The position numbers and the translations under genes were made by a program. Positions 59,458-64,000 of a DNA stretch of 64,000 nucleotides are shown here, piece by piece. Every line of letters starts with the position of its first letter. Positions within the stretch are counted from its first letter, which is position 1. The notes under the pieces were generated by a model that had not been told where the DNA came from, searched no databases, and worked only from the letters and a program-made list of their open reading frames with translations. This stretch comes from Staphylococcus arlettae (GTDB lineage: Bacteria > Bacillota > Bacilli > Staphylococcales > Staphylococcaceae), in contig NZ_PPQB01000010.1 of the NCBI RefSeq assembly GCF_002902345.1, positions 315,174-379,173 on the forward strand. The letters are read 5' to 3'.

Positions 59458-59895
59458 ATGTATAGACAACTAGAAAAATTAATCACACATACGAGTAACG
59501 AGTTGAATTTAGTAAGTAGGCATTTGAGTCAACGTACAGAATTATCACCAGATCATATTGATTTACTTTCCATTTTATTTGATTACTCAAAGCTGTCGCA
59601 ATACGATTTAACTATGAAACTTAATAAAGAACAATCAATTGTTTCTAGGTGGATCAAAAAATTATGCAAATTAGGTTATATTATGAGTATACAAAATAAA
59701 ACAGATTTACGTTGTAAAGATTTAATTATTACAGAAAAATCAAAGTTATTAATTCAGCAAATTAACGACAGTAGGGTAGCATTAATTGAAGCAAGATGCC
59801 AAAGTTTATCACAAGAAGATATTTTATTATTTCAAATGTTATTGTTAAAGCTATCTAGTTTAGAACAATACAAACAAAATGGTCCTAGATTATAA
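59458..59895 (+). CDS. MarR-type transcriptional regulator
   Basis: A 145-residue protein with a MarR-like winged helix (LSQYDLTMKLNKEQSIVSRW as helix-turn-helix, then a wing with TDLRCKDLIITEKS). It is more divergent than the other MarR protein and its targets are unknown. It is divergent from the acyltransferase gene, and may control it. GGAGA precedes the ATG. Confidence 0.75.
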   Translation: MYRQLEKLITHTSNELNLVSRHLSQRTELSPDHIDLLSILFDYSKLSQYDLTMKLNKEQSIVSRWIKKLCKLGYIMSIQNKTDLRCKDLIITEKSKLLIQQINDSRVALIEARCQSLSQEDILLFQMLLLKLSSLEQYKQNGPRL

Positions 59896-59969
59896 TAATT
59901 GCAAAAAGCATGAGCATTGTACTATTTTTAACAGTTATCTCAGATTCAAACATGGTCATAATTAATAAA

Positions 59970-60008
59970 TAAAACAGGTGGAAGTTAATTAACTTCCATC
60001 TGTTTCAC
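59970..60008 (+). terminator. Terminator after the MarR gene
   Basis: Stem AAACAG-TGGAAGTTAA with TTAACTTCCA-CTGTTT, nearly perfect, at 59972-60005. No T-run follows directly, so confidence is moderate. Confidence 0.55.
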
Positions 60009-60101
60009 TTTGTTGACAGTTTTTTGTGTACGCTTTCCGTGGGCACTGCCTCAGCCTGTAATCTTCGGCTCGTGCATTTACCGCAGTAGCTGTCTCAAAA
60101 T
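60008..60101. repeat. Dispersed repeat, copy 2
   Basis: Second copy of the element at 29513-29606, in the same orientation and also directly downstream of a terminator-like hairpin. The remaining sequence up to the IS (60102-60430) holds no recognisable gene. Confidence 0.75.
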
Positions 60102-60514
60102 AGTGTCAATATTAAACTAAAATTATTAGTGTTGTTTATGAACTTGTCGAAAACAAATTTTGTCTTAATAATGGCAGATTACTTATAGTCTCAGTTATTT
60201 TATTAAAATTATTATTTATTCAAAACCTATTTGGCATCAAATTAATGAGACAAACAATTAAAGAAATAGAAATAAATATAATTTAACTTTGCTTTAAGAT
60301 TTAAAGATACTGTAAAAACGCAATATCAATTAAGCAGTGAAACAGTAGCAAAAAGCCTGAGTGGCACAAAAACACTGTTATTTAATAAAATTAACTAATA
60401 ACTATAAATAAACAAACCCATCGCAAATTATGAACTGACCCCAATTAGTGGGAATAAAATAAAAACACTTTCGTTGAATTCATTTAAAATGAATCATACG
60501 GAGGTGTTTTTTCT

Positions 60515-60829
60515 ATGAAAATAATGTCTTATTCAATAGAAACAAAATATAAAACGATTGAAATGAAAGAAGCTGGATATACTGTAAAAGAAATTATGGA
60601 AGCATTAAATATCAAAAATAGCACACAGGTAAAAACTTGGTGGCGATGGTATCGAAATGGTGAAACTTATAGATTTTATCAACAAAGAGGCAAGCAATAT
60701 ACTTACGGTAAAGGCGTGAAAGAATTATCAGAAGTAGAACAATTAAAGTTAGATAATAAGAAAAAAGATATTGAAATAGATATTTTAAAAAAGTACAAGG
60801 AGTTAGAAAGGAAGTGGTATCCAAAATAA
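60515..60829 (+). CDS. IS3 family transposase OrfA
   Basis: A 104-residue protein with an N-terminal helix-turn-helix (YKTIEMKEAGYTVKEIMEA) and a C-terminal Leu-rich coiled region. GAGGTG precedes the ATG. A heptamer A_AAA_AAG at 60787-60793, in the zero frame, is a classic -1 slippery site that would fuse OrfA to OrfB, giving the active transposase. Confidence 0.88.
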   Translation: MKIMSYSIETKYKTIEMKEAGYTVKEIMEALNIKNSTQVKTWWRWYRNGETYRFYQQRGKQYTYGKGVKELSEVEQLKLDNKKKDIEIDILKKYKELERKWYPK

Positions 60830-61656
60830 TTGTAGAATTAGTTGATCAATTCAAGCATAAGTATTCAATCAAAATGATACTCGATGTTTTAGAAATACCT
60901 CAATCGACATACTATAGATGGAAACATAAGGACAAGGAAAAAGATAAAGTGACTCAAAAGGTTATTGAATTATGTGAAGAAAATAATTTCACCTACGGTT
61001 ATCGCAAAATTACAGCATTGATTAATCAATTGTATTCAGCATCAATTAATCATAAAAGAGTTCAGAGAATCATGCGAGGGTATAATCTGAACTGCCGAGT
61101 TAGACCTAAAAAATCCAAAAAAATGGGTAAACCTTATTATAGAACAGATAATTTATTACAAAGACAGTTTAAAGCTAACCAACCAATGGAAGTATTAACA
61201 ACTGATATTACTTATTTACCTTTCGGTAACTCTATGTTGTATTTATCTTCAACTATGGATGTTTATAACGGAGAAATTGTGGCGTATAAAATAGATAACA
61301 AACAGGGTCAAAGCTTAGTAAATGATACATTGAATCAAATAGATATACCTGAGAATTGCATACTACATAGTGACCAAGGCAGTGTTTATACATCCTATGC
61401 TTACTATCAATTATGCGAAGAAAAAGGCATTATCAGAAGTATGTCCCGAAAGGGAACACCAGCTGATAACGCCCCGATAGAAAGTTTCCATTCCTCGCTA
61501 AAGTGTGAAACTTTCTACATAAACAATGAGCTCAATAGCTCTAACCAAATTGTAATAGATATTGTCGAAAATTACATTAAAAACTATAATAATAATCGAA
61601 TTCAACAAAAACTAGGCTACTTATCCCCTAGAAAATATAGGGAATTAGCAGCCTAG
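60814..61656 (+). CDS. IS3 family transposase OrfB
   Basis: The catalytic part of the transposase, 280 residues from a GTG, with HTH_21 and an rve integrase core. The DDE residues lie in TTDITYL, HSDQGSVY and ADNAPIESFHSSLK and are all present, so the enzyme looks intact. It is in the -1 frame relative to OrfA and is probably made mainly as an OrfAB fusion by frameshifting. Confidence 0.92.
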   Translation: MVSKIIVELVDQFKHKYSIKMILDVLEIPQSTYYRWKHKDKEKDKVTQKVIELCEENNFTYGYRKITALINQLYSASINHKRVQRIMRGYNLNCRVRPKKSKKMGKPYYRTDNLLQRQFKANQPMEVLTTDITYLPFGNSMLYLSSTMDVYNGEIVAYKIDNKQGQSLVNDTLNQIDIPENCILHSDQGSVYTSYAYYQLCEEKGIIRSMSRKGTPADNAPIESFHSSLKCETFYINNELNSSNQIVIDIVENYIKNYNNNRIQQKLGYLSPRKYRELAA

Positions 61657-61793
61657 AACATAGTGTTTTTATTAAGTTCTCATTCTAAGGGTTCAGCGCC
61701 ACTATAACCTAAGGCTTGTTTACGTACATACGAGTACATTGTGCTCGTACATTTTTATATTGTTCGTATATTTAATAACTTAAATATTAATAA

Positions 61794-62651
61794 TTATTCG
61801 ATGCCTCTACGCATTTTTTCTGCTAATAACGTATTATTTAACACCATAGTAATTGTCATTGGGCCTACACCACCAGGTACAGGCGTAATAGCACCAGCGA
61901 TTTGTTTTACTTCTTCATAATCTACATCGCCTTTAAGCTTACCATTTTCATCTGGTGTATTACCTACATCAATAACTACAGCACCTGGCTTAACATCATC
62001 TTTAGATACGATGCCAGGACGACCAACTGCACTTACGATGATATCAGCATTTTTTAAATGTTGCTGCATATCTTTTGTTCTTGAATGCAAAATTGTCACT
62101 GATGCATTTTTTTGTAATAGTAATTTAGATACAGGTTGACCAACGATATGACTACGGCCAATGACTACTGCATCTTTACCTTCTATATCAATATCAGCGT
62201 GATTTAATAATTCCATTATACCTAATGGCGTACATGGCACGAATGTTTGTTCATCTATATAAAGTTTACCGATATTTTCTGGGTGGAAACCGTCCACATC
62301 TTTAGCTGGATTAATGGCTTCTAAAATCTTTTGTTCACTTACTTGATCTGGTAAAGGTACTTGTACAAGAATACCACTGACACTGTCATCTTCATTTAAT
62401 CGTGTTAACTCTTTTAACACATCTTCTTCAGATGTAGACTCGTCTAAATGTACAATTTCAGAAATCATACCAATTTTTTCAGCAGCTTTCTTTTTAGAGT
62501 TAACGTAACTTTGACTTGCACCATCGTTACCTACAAGTATAACTGACAGTTTTGGTGTATAACCTTTAGTTTGTAACGCTTCGACTTGATCTTTTAGACC
62601 TTGTCTATAATCTTTAGCAATTTGTTTTCCATCTAAAATTTTTGCGACCAT
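61794..62651 (-). CDS. folD: Methylenetetrahydrofolate dehydrogenase/cyclohydrolase
   Basis: FolD interconverts methylene-, methenyl- and 10-formyl-tetrahydrofolate, supplying formyl groups for purine synthesis. It has 285 residues, with the catalytic [14 protein letters not shown] (about residues 50-63), QVPLP, the [13 protein letters not shown] loop and the NADP motif [18 protein letters not shown] precedes the ATG. It is divergent from purE, with which it shares pathway logic. Confidence 0.95.
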   Translation of the reverse strand: MVAKILDGKQIAKDYRQGLKDQVEALQTKGYTPKLSVILVGNDGASQSYVNSKKKAAEKIGMISEIVHLDESTSEEDVLKELTRLNEDDSVSGILVQVPLPDQVSEQKILEAINPAKDVDGFHPENIGKLYIDEQTFVPCTPLGIMELLNHADIDIEGKDAVVIGRSHIVGQPVSKLLLQKNASVTILHSRTKDMQQHLKNADIIVSAVGRPGIVSKDDVKPGAVVIDVGNTPDENGKLKGDVDYEEVKQIAGAITPVPGGVGPMTITMVLNNTLLAEKMRRGIE

Positions 62652-62721
62652 GAAAATTTCCTCCTCTAAATTCTGAACCTCACCTTAACATTAAAACATA
62701 TTAACGCTATAAAATTAAGTA

Positions 62722-62797
62722 AAATACGTAAATTAAATGATTTTTTGAAGTTAAAGTTCGATTTTTGATTGAAAAAGCATGATTTTGTTGTTATGCT
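62722..62797 (+). promoter_or_regulatory. purE promoter with PurBox pair
   Basis: AAAATCGAACTTT (minus strand, 62753-62765) fits the PurR box AWWWCCGAACWWT at 12 of 13 positions. A weaker copy (10 of 13) on the plus strand is at 62722-62734, so the two face each other, 18 bp apart, as PurR sites usually do. The promoter TTGAAA (62769-62774), 17-nt spacer, TATGCT (62792-62797) lies directly beside them. Confidence 0.75.
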
Positions 62798-62856
62798 ATA
62801 TCTGTAATATACATCTTAAAGTAGTAACATTTCAAATTATTGAAAGGGTGTTCAAT

Positions 62857-63339
62857 TTGAAAGTGGCAGTAATTATGGGAAGTTCATCTGATTGGAATAT
62901 CATGCAAGAAAGCTGTGCTATGTTAGAACAATTTGAAATACCATATGATAAGAAAGTAGTTTCCGCACATCGTACGCCTAAATTGATGTATGATTTTGCA
63001 ACTGAAGCACGTACGAATGAGTATGATGTAATTATTGCTGGCGCAGGTGGCGCTGCACATTTACCTGGTATGGTAGCTTCTATGACGACATTACCAGTAA
63101 TAGGTGTCCCAATCGAATCTAAAAGTTTAAAAGGACTAGATTCATTATTATCTATTGTGCAAATGCCAGGAGGTATTCCTGTAGCAACGACTGCAATAGG
63201 TAAAGCTGGAGCTAAAAATGCAGGTATTTTAGCAGCACGTATTTTAAGTATAAACAATAAAACAGTCCAAAAAAATTTGGAAAATTATGAAAAATCTCTT
63301 GTTGAGAAAGTGAGTGAAATGCAACGTGAACTTCAGTAA
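62857..63339 (+). CDS. purE: N5-carboxyaminoimidazole ribonucleotide mutase
   Basis: PurE moves the carboxyl group of N5-CAIR to carbon 4, giving CAIR. It has 160 residues, with GSSSDW near residue 8, SAHRTP (catalytic His) and [14 protein letters not shown]. The frame is open from 62779, but the TTG at 62857 follows AAAGGGTG by 7 nt and gives the family length and start ([13 protein letters not shown]). It is the first gene of the pur operon; purK overlaps its end. Confidence 0.94.
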   Translation: MKVAVIMGSSSDWNIMQESCAMLEQFEIPYDKKVVSAHRTPKLMYDFATEARTNEYDVIIAGAGGAAHLPGMVASMTTLPVIGVPIESKSLKGLDSLLSIVQMPGGIPVATTAIGKAGAKNAGILAARILSINNKTVQKNLENYEKSLVEKVSEMQRELQ

Positions 63340-64000
63340 CTTAAGTTTTGGTGCAACGATAGGCATCATTGGTGGCGGTCAGTTAGGCAAAATGATGGCA
63401 CAATCTGCTCAACAAATGGGTTATAAAGTTATAGTGTTAGACCCTGATACAGAGTGCCCATGTCAGTATGTAGCTCATCAATTGATTAATGCGAATTATA
63501 ATGATGAAGATGCATTGAATCGATTAGGTCAATTATCCGATGTCATTACTTACGAATTTGAAAATATTTCTGCACCACAATTAAAAGAATTAGTCGCAAA
63601 ATACAACATTCCACAAGGGTATCAAGCTATCGAATTATTACAAGATCGTTTGTCTGAAAAACAAACTTTAAAAGAATGTGGAACACAAATTGTTCCGTTT
63701 TTATCTGTAACTTCATCTGATGAATTAATTGAAGCAAGTGAAGTGCTGGGGTATCCATTTATCGTAAAAACACGATTTGGAGGATACGACGGTAAAGGTC
63801 AAATCTTAGTGAAAGATGCGTCTTATTTAGCTGAAGTTGAACAACTTATTACACATCAAGAATGTGTCGCAGAACAATTTTTAAATCTTGAAAAAGAAGT
63901 CTCATTAACTGTAACTATTGGAAATGATAATCAAATAACGTATTTTCCATTGCAAGAAAATGAACATAGAGACCAAATTTTATTTAAAACAGTAGTACCA
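63326..64000 (+). CDS. purK: N5-carboxyaminoimidazole ribonucleotide synthase, partial
   Basis: PurK makes N5-CAIR from AIR, bicarbonate and ATP, the substrate of PurE. The first 225 codons are present and the frame runs off the window. It begins with GTG (63326) overlapping purE by 14 bases. Seen are the ATP-grasp N-terminal [25 protein letters not shown], the [12 protein letters not shown] loop and [14 protein letters not shown]. Confidence 0.93.
   Translation, partial: MNFSNLSFGATIGIIGGGQLGKMMAQSAQQMGYKVIVLDPDTECPCQYVAHQLINANYNDEDALNRLGQLSDVITYEFENISAPQLKELVAKYNIPQGYQAIELLQDRLSEKQTLKECGTQIVPFLSVTSSDELIEASEVLGYPFIVKTRFGGYDGKGQILVKDASYLAEVEQLITHQECVAEQFLNLEKEVSLTVTIGNDNQITYFPLQENEHRDQILFKTVVP

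Larger units (their letters stand above)
60431..61695 (+). mobile_element. IS3 family (IS150 group) insertion sequence
   Basis: A 1265-bp element with two overlapping transposase frames. The left end TGAACTGACCCC and right end (read inward TGAACCCTTAGA) are imperfect inverted repeats that share AATAAAAACACT further in. The flanks (ATTA on the left, GCGC on the right) do not form the usual 3-4-bp target duplication. Confidence 0.85.

Overview
The window is a low-GC Firmicutes chromosome segment whose gene content and order match Staphylococcus: fabH-fabF, opp3BCDFA, trpS, spx, mecA, coiA, pepF, the sRNA RsaE, yjbH/globin/CYTH, relQ-nadK-rluD, mgtE, fabI, ltaA-ugtP, murE-prfC, htrA-ktrD, lplA, comK, the menaquinone genes, folD and purEK. 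From memory the proteins differ from S. aureus at many positions and several S. aureus neighbours are absent, so it is most likely a non-aureus, coagulase-negative species. I cannot name the species from sequence alone.

Layout. 1-3.4 kb: a dispersed intergenic repeat, a yjzD-like gene and the fatty acid elongation pair fabH-fabF behind a perfect FapR operator. 3.5-9.4 kb: the opp3BCDFA oligopeptide transporter with a CodY-type box at its promoter. 9.4-18 kb: trpS, then a proteolysis and stress group (spx, mecA, coiA, pepF, the sRNA RsaE, and on the other strand yjbI-yjbH). 18-25 kb: a long plus-strand run (yjbL, relQ, nadK, rluD-like, mgtE, CPA2 antiporter) followed by fabI. 25-32 kb: transporters, an esterase and a 2H phosphoesterase, then the minus-strand lipoteichoic acid anchor genes ugtP-ltaA. 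32-37 kb: murE, a small unknown gene, prfC, and a yybP-ykoY manganese riboswitch in front of a TerC-family gene. 37-45.5 kb: htrA-like protease, ktrD, a 5'-nucleotidase relative with altered metal ligands, lplA, comK and two tRNA genes. 45.7-50.4 kb: accessory-looking genes: two GNAT acetyltransferases, a TarM-like glycosyltransferase, a Fur-boxed siderophore-binding lipoprotein, a 31-residue cationic peptide gene and a TM2 protein. 50.4-56.3 kb: menA opposite menF-menD-menH-menB. 56.4-59.9 kb: two MarR-type regulators, a PatA-type aminotransferase and a membrane acyltransferase. 60.4-61.7 kb: an IS3/IS150-type insertion sequence. 61.8-64 kb: folD facing away from purE-purK; purK runs off the window.

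How the parts connect. Spx and the adaptors that control its stability (YjbH) and ClpC targeting (MecA) lie within 7 kb. Nutrient regulators are visible as DNA sites: FapR at fabHF, CodY at opp3, a cre at the alanine/sodium symporter, Fur at the siderophore lipoprotein, an SrrA/ResD-like site at RsaE and a PurBox pair at purE. Membrane and envelope supply (fabHF, fabI, ugtP-ltaA, murE, menaquinone) is heavily represented.

Most of the window is conserved core genome. I did not find a convincing new multi-gene system, CRISPR array, prophage or toxin-antitoxin pair. The items most worth a second look are the 31-aa peptide gene at 49.3 kb, a possible AUA start for comK, a tRNA-Ser gene with a mismatched first acceptor pair, the IS without target duplication at an apparent synteny break, and nested palindromes upstream of the aminotransferase gene.
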